In this document: one piece after another, positions 21,790 through 32,949 of the stretch | How the letters are laid out: each line of letters begins with the position of its first letter | Numbering within the stretch: the stretch's first letter is position 1 | Source: Hofstenia miamia | Taxonomy: Eukaryota; Xenacoelomorpha; Acoela | Length of the DNA stretch: 64,000 bases | Assembly: GCA_004352715.1 (NCBI GenBank) | Contig: SCFE01000027.1 | Location: forward strand, 2,122,077-2,186,076 | Direction of reading: 5' to 3' | Notes under the pieces: model-generated | The model's database searches: none | The model's input: the letters and a program-made list of their open reading frames with translations, nothing else | What the model was told of the DNA's origin: nothing | Program-made: the position numbers and the translations under genes

Positions 21790-23350
21790 TCCCATGCTAT
21801 TCATCATTAATTTTTGAATAATGACATTTAATCCCTCAACTGATATCTTTCAGTGACTGAGTAAATATTGAACTTCCAGTTTGTTATGTCAAATGAATAA
21901 GTGTGCTCTAATATTATATATTGAATTTGAAATTTATAAATTGTAATTATTTAAATTTTTTTGCAAATTCACAATCATTGAAATACTCTATGACGTATCA
22001 TCAAAACACAGTGAGCAATATTGAAGGCAAAACACAACTGGATCCAGTACAAAATAATTTTTTAAGAAGACTGCAGACTAATATTTTGTTTTAGGATTCT
22101 AACGAGTCACAAACCACACTTTCAACTGGGTCGTGAATGGCCCGACCTGCAGTTGAATCAATTTACTGATTTCAAAATGTTTAATTGAATTTATCTGAAA
22201 ATTTTACATGGTTTTTGTTCGTCATAACATATAGTTTGATTAATTACACTTTGTTTGTTTTTGAAAATGTGATATTCTATGGATAAAGATCAAGAGATCG
22301 ACATGCAGGGTGGGTAAATAGCACAGAGCCACATCTTATTGAGTTGGAAAATGTTTGCAAGTGTGGATTTAGATTCAATATTATTAAATAGAAAATAATG
22401 TTTATGTCGGTGCTTAAAATATATTAAATATACATGGGGCTTAAAAAATCTTGCCATTTTATGATATAAGAATAAACCGGGTAAGAATTTAGAAATAGAT
22501 CACGATAATAACTCAATCACATAAAATCGTATCTAGGTTTTCAATGTTTTCAATTGAATATTACATATAGTGATTTCTCCAAATGTATATATCTATGACA
22601 AATGTAATCACTTTTACAAACATAAGCACATGCAGCAATGTAGCTGGCATTTGCTAAATCCAAAACTTTTTTTAAAATGGAATCGATCAAATGGCGAATT
22701 ATGATTATCAAAGGAAGTAATTCCTATTTCGTGAGTTGTTTCAAAGGTTTTAAAGTAGTTTTGTTTTTAGTCTGTTAATATATATTTTAAGCCTAACTTT
22801 TAGAATCTTTTAAACAATACTTATTTAGAAAGGTGTCAATCTCTTTACTTGACATTTATTACTTCGAGCTGAACCGAAATAAATCAATCAAATGTTTTCC
22901 AAAGTATTCCGATGTTAGTTACGCATTAATATCTTCAACATGAAGTGGAATGTGTTAAAATTTTACAAATGCATAGGATAATCTTTTTTTGAGTAGCATG
23001 CAACAGAGTAATAATTTTAGTATAGTTACAATGAAATGAATTGTCTTCTAATTTTTTCAAAAGGCCTAACAATATACTGTAGTTCTATTTTGATTCTAAA
23101 GATAAAATTCTTCTCATGAATTCAAATGTATATGGATCAGACATACCTCTGTCTCTAAGGAATTAAAAATATCGTAAACAGCCTCGTTTTGGCGTTATTT
23201 TTAATAGTGTAATTTGTTTGTTCACTCCATCCAGAGTTGAAAATGAAAGCGGATGGGATGGGATTAAACGTAACCCAGGTAGTAAGAAATGAGTTGTTGA
23301 TGTCCAGATTTCCTTTCAACGTAAGTAAACATTATTCTAGCTTAGAAATT
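21787..23350. other. Intergenic, nothing recognised
   Basis: AT-rich with no supportable open frame, RNA gene or repeat. Confidence 0.4.
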
Positions 23351-23720
23351 TCCAAAAATACGTATAAATTGTATAAAATAAGGTGTTTGCTGGATATCAA
23401 TTTCAGGAAGGTAGTTTATAATATAGTGTACTATTTATTTTTTCACTGACAGCTGAAGTAATTTGATGTGTAGCGTACATGTTAGTGTCTACCGACAGAA
23501 ACTGGCTCGGCTGAGAAATGTGTAATGAGCTGGGCTAAGGCCCGTGCCCGGTCCGTAGCCCGCAAAAATAGGCCCGTCTGTTTGTCCAAAAATATGTATA
23601 AATTGTATAAAATAAGGTGTTTGCTGGCAGCTGAAATAATTTCATGTGTAGTGTACAATTTAGTGTATACCGACAGAAACTGGCTCGGCTGAGAAATGTG
23701 AAATAGGCCCGTCTGTTTGT
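23351..23720. repeat. Diverged tandem duplication spanning a transposon end
   Basis: The unit beginning tccaaaaata(c/t)gtataaa at 23351 recurs at 23586. Both units share aaggtgtttgctgg, the phrase accgacagaaactggctcgg, gctgagaaatgtg and a final aataggcccgtctgtttg. The first unit carries two extra blocks, one of which is the terminal sequence of the hAT-like element starting at 23530. Confidence 0.75.
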
Positions 23721-24379
23721 CCATGCCCGTATCCAAAGTCCGTTATGCCCGTAGCTAAATGTTTCTTAACTAAAATAGCTTGACAGTAATAACATCTATC
23801 AATTTAGTTTACGTCAAAACTAAATTAAGTTCATTAAGTTATTCCTAAGTCCCGTTTCCAAAAGAAGTTCTAACAATTTATCACAATAATTAGTGACAAC
23901 ACATCAAGCAGTGTGAAAATAATTTTAGTGTTCTGCTGATTAATTATTTACTGAAAATGAATTTTTATTTATAATAATAGTACACTACACTTTTTATGAC
24001 CTTGTAAAATAAATATATTACATTAATTCAATTCAAATGATAAGGAGCGTCGTAAGTTCACAACTTATGATTCTTAAGTCACCGCTTCCATATTAATGCA
24101 ATATCAGAAAGTGAAAGTGAAATGAAACTCTCTGATCTTAAATAATACAGTTAATTTTATGTTTCTCAATGTAGTATTTGATGTGGTATTTTGTAATTTT
24201 TGTTGTAAATCTGCATGAAGGTTAGATGGATAGATACAAATACCTATCCATTAATTAACCTAGCTATTTCTTACAAATCGCTTTAATAATTAATATCTTC
24301 TAAAAACAAAGTTCAAAGTTCGTATGCCCGGCCCGTGCCTGCACAGCTATATCCGTTCCCGGTACGGGCCTTACCCTAG
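23530..24379. mobile_element. Candidate non-autonomous hAT-like element, about 850 bases
   Basis: The left end CTGGGCTAAGGCCCGTGCC and the reverse complement of the right end, CTAGGGTAAGGCCCGTACC, match at 16 of 19 bases. The flanking octamers GTAATGAG and GCAATCAG agree at six of eight positions, fitting the 8-base target duplication of hAT elements after decay. Both subterminal regions are rich in GCCCG words in otherwise AT-rich DNA. No transposase frame is inside. Confidence 0.5.
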
Positions 24380-25795
24380 GCAATCAGACTTGTCAAAGAG
24401 CCTAGTCGAGTGGAACTTGAGTAGTCTATTGGATATAGAACAAGCCCAAAGAAAACCTTGCTTGGCCATAACTTACATATTGTTTTATTTTTCCGTTTTC
24501 AAACAAAATTGCGCGGTTTTGGCTGACATAATTTAAACTCTGTTAATCTCACCCTAGAAAATTTGCATATTGATAATCACTGTTTTTTGTTTTCCTTATG
24601 TCATATTTTAAATGTTTATTAAATTTCAGGAAGAACTACATATTAAATTTCTTGGAGATTGTTTAAGAACTTAGAATCTTTAAAGCTGCGGCTCGTTGCT
24701 GATTTGCGCAATCGGGTTGTGCGTTTATTACTATCAATGCTCCTAGTTCATTTAAATAAATATGGCTAAACACAACACTACTTCGAATTCTTGAAATATA
24801 ATATTTGCAAGGTGTCTAATCAAAAGTTGCGTTTGACATTATTAATCAAAGAATAAATGTCAAATTATTTGTGAAACATTTGAATCTGAAGAAATTCATT
24901 TTATACATTTGCATTAACTTTCTATTGAAATGCCAAAAATTAAATGCTAGTGTCATTCAAATTTTATTTCTTACAAATGTTTTTCCAACTTCGGCCCAAG
25001 GTGGTTTCAGCTTAATAGACTAGTATTGAGAATACTCTGCTAAACGCAGACTTATTTGTAGTTCTGAGTAGTGGTGTAGCGCCGATTTGGTAGTGCTCAG
25101 CTCATTGTAAAGATAAAGCCACAAATTTTGTTGAGTGACTTACTTCAGGTTGATTTAATATATCACATTTATCAATTTGTATTATTTGTTAAATCCAATC
25201 TTGCGAACTTTCCATAAAGTTCATAGATTAGGTATTTATGAAACAAAAACAAAGGAAATCTGTTTATTATTTAACTTCACTTGTATAAAATTTGAAATAC
25301 TTTATAAACTGGCAATCCAAAGTATATTTTAATAGAAAATCATCATGTTCTCTAAAGATCGGTTGACCTAACCAAAAGGGCTTGCCACAATTTTTTGTCG
25401 CATAATTTTACGATTACCTTAAACAGAATTTCAGAAATTCTCAAGATAGAGTTGTGAGGGGTGGGACAATATGAAGAGGTTATAGGCAAGTATGGCAATA
25501 AGCATTCTGCAAGATTCGAAGCAAACATATTATGTAATGGTGTTTGCTAAGCAAAATTAATGGACTGATGTGGCTACCAGGTTGAACATTTTTACCCACT
25601 TTCTCCTTAGAGCTAAATTTCGATCTCCATTCAGATAGGGTTTTTCGTCGGATAAAATTCATTTAAGTCGCGTCAAGATTATTTGAAAATTTTTAAGGTT
25701 TTCTAAGCTAATCAGAGCTTCTGCAATTGAATTATTACTTCAAAAGTACAAATTTGCCAGCAGGGAAATTTGTGCATCTCAAATTAAAATTAATT
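24380..25795. other. Intergenic, nothing recognised
   Basis: AT-rich. A minus-strand frame at 25480-25662 is short and without motif. Confidence 0.4.
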
Positions 25796-26948
25796 GGGAT
25801 GGACTTTATCAAAAACTGGTCACTTTTACAACAATGAAGGAATCTATACTTGGATTAATAGAATATATGTAGAAAAAGATGTGGTAAAGAAAAAGATAAG
25901 GCTTGGAATTGAAACAAATATTTAGGTTAAACCTATAAAGCAATTTTTGAATGCTTGTGATGTCATAGTCAAAGGAGGTAGGAAGTAGTAAGCAATTGAC
26001 AGACGAGCGCTTCGGTGAAAGAAGAAAAGCTTCAAAAATTAAAATTTTTACTAATGTGTGAATATATTAGTTGGCAGAGACCCATCAGAAAAGCTTAGAT
26101 TACTTTTTTTCTATTTATGCGATCATGCAACAACTGCATAGATTCGATTGTAGGGTGTACCATGTGAATTCTATAAATTTTATTAGGGTTTTTATATTGT
26201 TTATTTATGAATTATGAATTTGTACATAATAATAACAGTGTTTAATAAATTGAAAAAGTGATTTCGATAACACAAAATATTTTTAATTCACACTGCATAA
26301 TTTCATCTCAAATATACGACTTGCACTGCACTTGCTTTCGAATGAAGTTTTTGAATGTATATTTTTCGTAANGGGATGGACTTTATCAAAAACTGGTCAC
26401 TTTTACAACAATGAAGGAATCTATACTTGGATTAATAGAATATATGTAGAAAAAGATGTGGTAAAGAAAAAGATAAGGCTTGGAATTGAAACAAATATTT
26501 AGGTTAAACCTATAAAGCAATTTTTGAATGCTTGTGATGTCATAGTCAAAGGAGGTAGGAAGTAGTAAGCAATTGACAGACGAGTGCTTCGATGAAAGAA
26601 GAAATGCTTCAAAAATTAAAATTTTTACTAATGTGTGAATATATTAGTTGGCAGAGACCCATCAGAAAAGCTTAGATTACTTTTTTTCTATTTATGCGAT
26701 CTTGCAAAAACTGCATAGATTCGATTGTAGGGTGTATCATGTGAATTCTATAAATTATATTAGGGTTTTTATATTGTTTACTTATGAATTATGAATTTGT
26801 ACATAATAATAACAGTGTTTAATAAATTGAAAAAGTGATTTCGATAACACAAAATATTTTTAATTCACACTGCATAATTTCATCTCAAATATACGACTTG
26901 CACTGCACTTGCTTTCGAATGAAGTTTTTGAATGTATATTTTTCGTAA
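25796..26948. repeat. Two adjacent 576-base near-identical copies separated by n
   Basis: 25796-26371 and 26373-26948 differ at only a handful of sites (for example gagcgcttcggtg against gagtgcttcgatg), with one n at 26372. The near-identity and single n point to two haplotypes joined in tandem by the assembler. No coding content is seen in the unit. Confidence 0.85.
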
Positions 26949-27162
26949 CGTTTAATGCAAGATCAATTTTACATTTTGAATTGAAATTTGTTGTAGGATA
27001 TTCAAATTCTTGTTACATGCCCCTGGAAAGATCACCTGACAATTTCCTCAAGTGTACACGTAGTGTGTAAGATTGGAAAAGTTTACTGAAATATAAATTT
27101 TTTGAGTAAATTGATTCAGAAATTTCTGAAATAATGAAATGCAAAGTATACTAAAATCCTAT

Positions 27163-28641
27163 CAGATCATTAGTCTTGAAATAAATTTCGTCTTTGACAT
27201 TTGGCAAAGCAAAAAAATTGTTGTCGTACCTCAGCTGTATAATAGGTGAAGATTTCTTTTGAATGATACTAGAAACATCAACAACATTGAATAAGAATAT
27301 TGAACTATGGTGACTCAAAGATACCCTTTGAAATCCACTTCTCGTTAATCAACATTAATTATGTTCAAANNNNNNNNNNNNNNNNNNNNNAAAAAAATTG
27401 TTGCCGTACCTCAGCTGTATAATAGGTGAAGATTTCTTTTGAATGATTCTAGAAACATCAACAACATTGAATAAGAATATTGAACTATGGTGACTCAAAG
27501 ATACCCTTTGAAATCCACTTCTCGTTAATCAACATTAATTATGTTCAAATCATTATATTTCGAAATTTCCCAAGTTCGAATATTATTTTGGATATACTCA
27601 TGGGCCATTGGACATTCAGTAGGAAATGGTATTTTCCATCCATCCTTCAATTTAATGGAACTAAATTACCCCTTAGTATACAAATATTTTGCAGTTTTCC
27701 ACAGTATAACAGCACGAACATTTGGTAAATATTAGAATTTTAGTACTATCGTTTTGTGATGCTTAATTGCAGTCTAGCTGATATATAACATGCAAGTTTA
27801 ATAATGTGGCCAAGTAGTCTAAGCCACCTCACTATAGTTTTTTTAGCTCACGTCTGCCATGCTAACCCATATCCTACTATATTCATTTTCAATATATCAA
27901 GTGAGAACAAGGAACATAAAAAGAATTATCTTGAAGAATTTTCCTCGGCATATTTGTGTTGGGTTAAATCTGGTTGGCTTGGTATGAGTCAGATTTTACG
28001 AACTTTTATTTCAGTTAAGTAGGGTTTGTTTTTGATGAAGCTTGTTTGGGTTGGATTGAGTCAGACAGAAAATATCCTGATAAGAAATTTAACCCGAAAT
28101 TAGAACATAACAGCAAAAATTGATATTGGGATAAAAAATCAACATTATAACTTTAAGTCATTTTTTCAATAACTTGTGAAAAGCTGTAACCAAATATCAG
28201 TGGGACCATGAAATCAAAGATTTCATAAGAGAAAAATGTTTGTTTATGAGAACAACGACAATAAGCATGACAAAATATGAATAAAGCCTGGATGTAAAAG
28301 GTATATATCACACTTTTTAATTACAACTTTATGTTTTTGTAATGATAAGTTTAATTCTTAAAATCGTTACAAAGAACTTGCTAACATTAGAAAAAATACA
28401 AATATTCAATTTCAATTTTGTTTCCTTTCTCTGTGACAAATTACAAATATTTATAAAAAAATTGAAATAAACAATTATTAACAAAAAGAGCAAACTAAGA
28501 ATAATTTGAGCTTCAACTTTAAGAAATAGTACAAGAGAATAAAGCTTAAAATTTTTTTTATAATTATCTATTTTTTAATTATTGAAAATTACAATATCCT
28601 TTTGTAAATAAATGTACAATACTAAAATTTTTAATCATTTA
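27163..28641. repeat. Interspersed repeat of unknown class, first locus (copies A and B)
   Basis: Copy A (27163-27369) ends at a 21-N gap (27370-27390). Copy B starts inside the same sequence at 27391, so 27211-27369 and 27391-27549 are the same bases twice, an assembly overlap. Copy B matches the second locus at 37794-39562 almost base for base, except that about 540 bases present there (about 38283-38820) are missing at about 27890 here. On the minus strand, one frame gives a protein-like stretch with stops: KLKDGWKIPFPTECPMAHEY, then in another frame VVDVSRIIQKKSSPIIQLRY. I do not recognise it. It may be the remains of a transposon or duplicated host exon. Confidence 0.7.
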
Positions 28642-28980
28642 AAGAGAAACTGGTAATGTTGTTTTCTATAAGAAGTTGTTGATTGCATAACATGTTTCTT
28701 TGTACCTGCACATGCTCATGATAATACCACACATACCCACGGATGGCAAACTCAACAGAGCTGTCGCCGTTCCTGGTCTTAGAATAGAATTGAAATGCAA
28801 CTATGTAAATATTATATTGATACTATTTTGAACAACGTTTATCCCTATAAAATCCGAAAAGGGTCTTCATAGCCAAAACTGATATTATATTTGCTTCTTA
28901 AATATGATGTCTGAATTGACTACATAATTGTTTTAGCATCAACACTATATATGCATATATATATACATAGATACATAAAT
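28642..28980. other. Intergenic, nothing recognised
   Basis: AT-rich DNA between the repeat and a TA microsatellite. There is no open frame of note. Confidence 0.4.
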
Positions 28981-29018
28981 ATATATATATATATTATATA
29001 TATATGTATATATATATG

Positions 29019-29055
<37 letters not shown>
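28981..29055. repeat. (TA)n microsatellite with interruptions
   Basis: Imperfect TA/TG tract of about 75 bases ending at a single n (29056), where the gypsy pol frame begins abruptly. Confidence 0.95.
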
Positions 29056-29056
29056 N

Positions 29057-30697
29057 TTCAGCGTATGTACCATCGTCAACCTGTACAATTTTAAACTCTG
29101 CGTTTTTATCAAGGGTTACTTGTTCTATATTTACTGTTGCCCATTTTAAATTTTGAAAATGTAATATTCGTCCATCATTCAATTTATAATTATTATTGGG
29201 TAGTGTTTGTGTCACTGTGAATGGCCCTGACCACTGTGTTTTAAGTTTTCTTACCTGGTTCACGTCTTGTGTTCTCATTAGAGTGTACGCGTAAACCTTA
29301 TCCCCTACCCTGTGTGGTTCGCCATATATCCTTTTATTGAAGTTTCTTTCTTGCCTTATCACTGATTTCTTTATGTTATGGCACATAGCTTCGTGTATTC
29401 CAGTTATCTGATCTTTTAGTTTTGTTATGTAATCGTGATCTGGCTTTTCAGAATATGCATGATATTGCATTGATACCGGCGTTGCCGCTTCTCTTCCGTA
29501 CATGGCTTTATATGGGGTCATTCCCGTTGTGGAGTGTACCGATGTATTGTAGAAGTATTCGACTATTTCTAATACTTCTCTCCAATCTCTTCCTCCAATT
29601 CTTGAAGTTAATACTCTTATTAGTTTTATCATTGTTCTATTCAATCTTTCCACTGCTCCATTGGCCTGTGGGTGATATGCGGTTGTCTTTTCTGTTAGTA
29701 TCTCCATTAGTTTAGTCATTTCTTCAAATAATTTACTTTCAAATTGAACGCCCCTATCAGATATTATTGTTTGCATTGGTCCAAATTTTAAAATCCACTC
29801 TTTTATAATTTTGTCCGCTACTACTTTTGCGGTTGTTGAATCTAGCAGTATCATTCGAGCATATTTTGTAAAATTATCCACTAACACTAATATATACTGA
29901 TAACCTTCATCATCTTGAGACAATTTTTCCAAGTCGACATGAACAATTTCATTAGGTGCTGTTGCCATGATTTTCTCAAGCGGTGCAATTTGTACTGGAA
30001 AGTGACTTTTGTTATTTATGAGACATGTATTGCATTTGTTAATAACATCTTCCACTGTCCTTCGAATGCTTGTAGTTATAAATCGAGCGTTAAAGCTGTT
30101 CTCCATTTGTATTATACCCAAATGTCCATTTTCGTGTATCTTCCAAACTAATTCCCTTTTGTAATATTCAGGGATCGCTATTCTTAACGTCTTTCCTTCT
30201 ATATACAAAAGTCCATTTTTATTTAGTTTCCACTTATATCGCTGAAAATAACTTTTAGCTTCTCTTCCCAGTGGCCAGTTATCATTGTTCATTTTGTCTC
30301 TTATATCTTTAAGTATCAGATTACTTTTTTGTTTTTCGATTATGTCTTTTTCGGATATCTCTTCCTTAAATGTTATTGGCATTATCGCATTCCCTTTCTT
30401 ATCCGTATTGATTTCAGGTAGTTCGACATATTCATTATGTGACATGAACTGAAACTTTTTCTTTTCACTGTCCACCTTTTCCATATCTCTTTGATATTCG
30501 GGTAGCGCTGTCCAGAAGTCTGCGTTTTTATTTAACGTTCCTTTTCGATGTTCTATGTTAAATTTAAATTCATTTAAGTATTTGATCCATCACGAAACAA
30601 TCGACGACTTATCACCTGAAAACTTTTTAAGCCACGCCAGCCCACTGTTATCAGTTCTCACTTTAAATGTTTGTCCTATTAAAAAGTACCGAAATTT
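29057..30697 (-). pseudogene. Ty3/gypsy-type pol: RNase H end and integrase
   Basis: The minus strand reads KFRYFLIGQTFKVRTDNSGL and FKFNIEHRKGTLNKNAD at the end of RNase H. An integrase open from 30484 to the n at 29056 (477 codons) follows. It shows a zinc-binding HHCC module (H in HENGHLGI, then CNTC), and the catalytic triad: D in VHVDLEKL, D in IISDRGVQFES, E in NGAVERLN, with the DD35E layout of retroelement integrases. A C-terminal RVGDKVYAYT and WSGPFTVTQTLP segment is the GPY/F-type domain. An in-frame stop (plus strand tca at 30590-30592) lies in the RNase H part. The frame is cut at an n next to a TA tract, so the end of pol and the LTR are missing. The matching RT part lies at 32217-32869, beyond an insertion. 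Confidence 0.85.
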
Positions 30698-30959
30698 NAT
30701 ATTATGAAAAACAACGAAAATTATAATTGAAAGTACTTTCGGTACATACTGTACCATCGTCAATCAAAAACAAAAAATTATTTGGTGCTAACAATATATA
30801 TTTACAAATCATTAATTAAATTAAATGAAGCTAACATAAATGAAGAGTTTGATGACATTTTGTATTTAAATTAGGTTTCTCTTCGTTAATATAAATTGAT
30901 TCTGCGAACTTGGTGCATTTGTGTTTTACTAAAATGTTAAAGTCAGATGTTGATGCTTT

Positions 30960-31560
30960 ATGTATTTTCGAGTGCATATAAATTTTGGATTGTAAGTGTC
31001 CATAGAAATGCTAATGAACTGGTGTCTTTAAATGTCTTTTGATTTCACCAATTTAGAAGCTGCCACAGTTCTGGCAATTATATTTGTAAACAATTGATGA
31101 AACCAAAGGTTTTTGATTTGGATCTTTGTTACGAATTATATTTAATGTTTTTTCCGAATTTCAAATTGATATAATTCCTTAGTTTTCTATTAAAATTTTA
31201 TAAAAATGTCTTAAGAGGTGCTTCTTGCGGTTTAATAATAGGTAGTTTCCAAAATATATTATCTTTGTGTTCTTGTGAATTGTGTTCTAAAGAAGAGGAT
31301 GTTAGAGCTTCTTTTGGTGTTTTTGCAATAACTTTTCATGATACCCATTAGATCTTAGATTTTCAAATATTTTGTCAAAAGCCTTCATAAGTACATTGTA
31401 GTTACAGTAAAACAGCTTTTCTAAACGAGTTTTTCGGAATTAAATGTTTATATTTATTTATCACAGTATGATTGAAATGGTATATATAATCCGGTGTTAG
31501 TAGGTTTTATAAAAGCAGATATTTCAAATAACGTTGATGTTTTCTTCAAGTAGCATCTAA
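30960..31560 (-). pseudogene. Penelope-like element relic: RT thumb and GIY-YIG nuclease
   Basis: The minus strand from about 31510 reads AFIKPTNTGLYIPFQSY, then LFYCNYNVLMKAFDKIFENL with NGYHEKLL, then NIFWKLPIIKP. It continues EKTLNIIRNKDPNQK and SSIVYKYNCQNCGS, followed by (stop)IGEIKRHLK and HSKIHKAS. This is the characteristic Penelope order: RKPTxT and the NGY helix of the RT, the LPYIG-like strand, the KD-P linker, and VYxxxCxxC with YIGxTxRxL of the GIY-YIG endonuclease. The second tyrosine of the YIG core is a stop codon, and frameshifts occur at least twice. It sits between the two halves of a gypsy pol, so it or a larger block that includes it was inserted there. RT catalytic motifs are not seen. 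Confidence 0.7.
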
Positions 31561-31859
31561 AAAATTTATTAAAACTTCTTTTTTATATAAATTTGTATAT
31601 ATATATTACTAAAATTTGAACACTATTCAAAAATATATATGAAAATATACTAAAATTTTTTTAACAACTTTGATTTTCAATATATATATTTCGCTCTTCG
31701 TGCACACTAGTAACAATTCTAAAGCATTCCTAATTTGCATAAGCAGAAATATTAAAGGTTTATGTTTAAGCGGTATTGAACATATCTAGTTGTTTAAACC
31801 TGATTTCCAAATAAATGTTTTAAATAATGTAACTATTAGAAGTAATTTTTGACTGTGCC

Positions 31860-32100
31860 TATAAAAGGTTTCAGATGTCATTAAATTTACTGATTTTTAT
31901 AATTTTGTTGCAATTTATCGTCAATTAAGATCAATTAATATTTCCTCCATGGATCAAGATATTAAATGATTGGGAACATGGTCTTTAAGTAATCAAAATG
32001 AAGTAATGCCAATCACCCCCTACCGTCTGTAAATATAATTAAAAAGGTTCAAAGAAATGTATATAGTGCACTTCGATATGTTGAAACAGTTCAGCTGAAA
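31860..32100 (+). pseudogene. Small LINE RT fragment
   Basis: The plus strand reads FTDFYNFVAIYRQL, then SSMDQDIK(stop)LGTWSLSNQN. It resembles the FADDxKxF turn, with both aspartates disturbed, and the following QxDIxxLxxWSxxNxM helix of jockey-type RTs. It is short and mutated. Confidence 0.4.
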
Positions 32101-32147
32101 TTAGTTTAGTTTTTTCAAAAATATATATAGTTATCAGATACATCAAG

Positions 32148-32216
32148 AGTGGTTGTGGTCCAGGCCATCACGCGCAGGCTGCCGGTTGACCTGGACGATG
32201 TGGGTCGTGAGATGGG
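32148..32216. other. GC-rich block of unlike composition at an insertion boundary
   Basis: About 70 bases (gtggttgtggtccaggccat at the start) are roughly two thirds G+C, against under one third around it. The block joins the RNase H frame of the gypsy pol directly at about 32217. On the plus strand it is open throughout (VVVVQAITRRLPVDLDDVGR), with codon use like a high-GC bacterial gene. Confidence 0.5.
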
Positions 32217-32869
32217 TCGACCAATGCCAACATCTCAAATTTCATTGATCCATAATTTTCTTCACTCTGTTTTAACTTCCAACTAAAGAACTGTATTGGC
32301 ACTTCTTTGCCATCCTTGATTTGTCCCAAGCATGCCCCTATGGCAACGTTACTTGCGTCGCAATCGAGAATAAACTCTTTATCATAATCCGGCGTATTTA
32401 ATGATGGCATTTTGCTTAATTCGTTTTTTATGTTATCTAACTGTTCTTGTTCTCTCCACGTCCATTCGAAAACTTTATTCTTTTTCAACAGTTCTGTCAT
32501 CCTACCGGTTTTATGAGCCACATTAGATATAAAAGAACCATAATAGTTAATAAAACCCATAATCCGCTGTAAATCCTTTTTTGTTTTCGGACTGGTAATG
32601 TTCTGAATCATTTCTCTTGCATTGTTCTTCATTCGTATTTCACCTTTTCGGATTTGTCTCCCCAAAAATACGACCTGTTCTTTTAAAATTTCGCATTTCT
32701 TTCCATTAACCCGTAGACCTGCTTTATACAGGATGTTCAGCGTTCTATCCAGCTTTTCAAAGTGTTCTTCGATTGTGTCACTTGCTATAAGTATGTCGTC
32801 TATATATGCACTTATCCCTTTTTCAACTTGTCTGTTATTCTGTTTTAAAACTTTTGTCACATATCTCTG
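32217..32869 (-). pseudogene. Ty3/gypsy-type pol: RT C-terminal half and RNase H start
   Basis: The minus-strand frame is open from the n at 32870 down to the boundary at 32217. It contains ISAYIDDILIAS (the catalytic YIDD turn), VVFLGRQIRKGEI, IMGFINYYGSFI (the conserved GxxNYYxxFI helix) and FILDCDASNVAIGACLGQ, the start of RNase H with its first aspartate. It ends at KFEMLALV, exactly where RNase H should continue. The continuation KFRYFLIGQ is found on the same strand at 30697. The two pieces are therefore one pol split by about 1.5 kb. The RT fingers are lost at the n, next to a TA microsatellite. Confidence 0.85.
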
Positions 32870-32905
32870 NAAACATGAATATATAGCTCAGTATAATTAC
32901 ACGTG

Positions 32906-32918
32906 AATATATATATAT

Positions 32919-32949
<31 letters not shown>
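32906..32949. repeat. (TA)n microsatellite
   Basis: TA tract of about 44 bases with one interruption. Confidence 0.95.

Noticed and set aside
25796-26948. Satellite or tandem gene family
   Set aside because: Only two copies, nearly identical and separated by an n; more likely two haplotypes joined in tandem.
29422-30151. Plus-strand frames with hydrophobic stretches inside the gypsy integrase
   Set aside because: Antisense to a clear integrase reading frame; the hydrophobicity reflects its codon composition.
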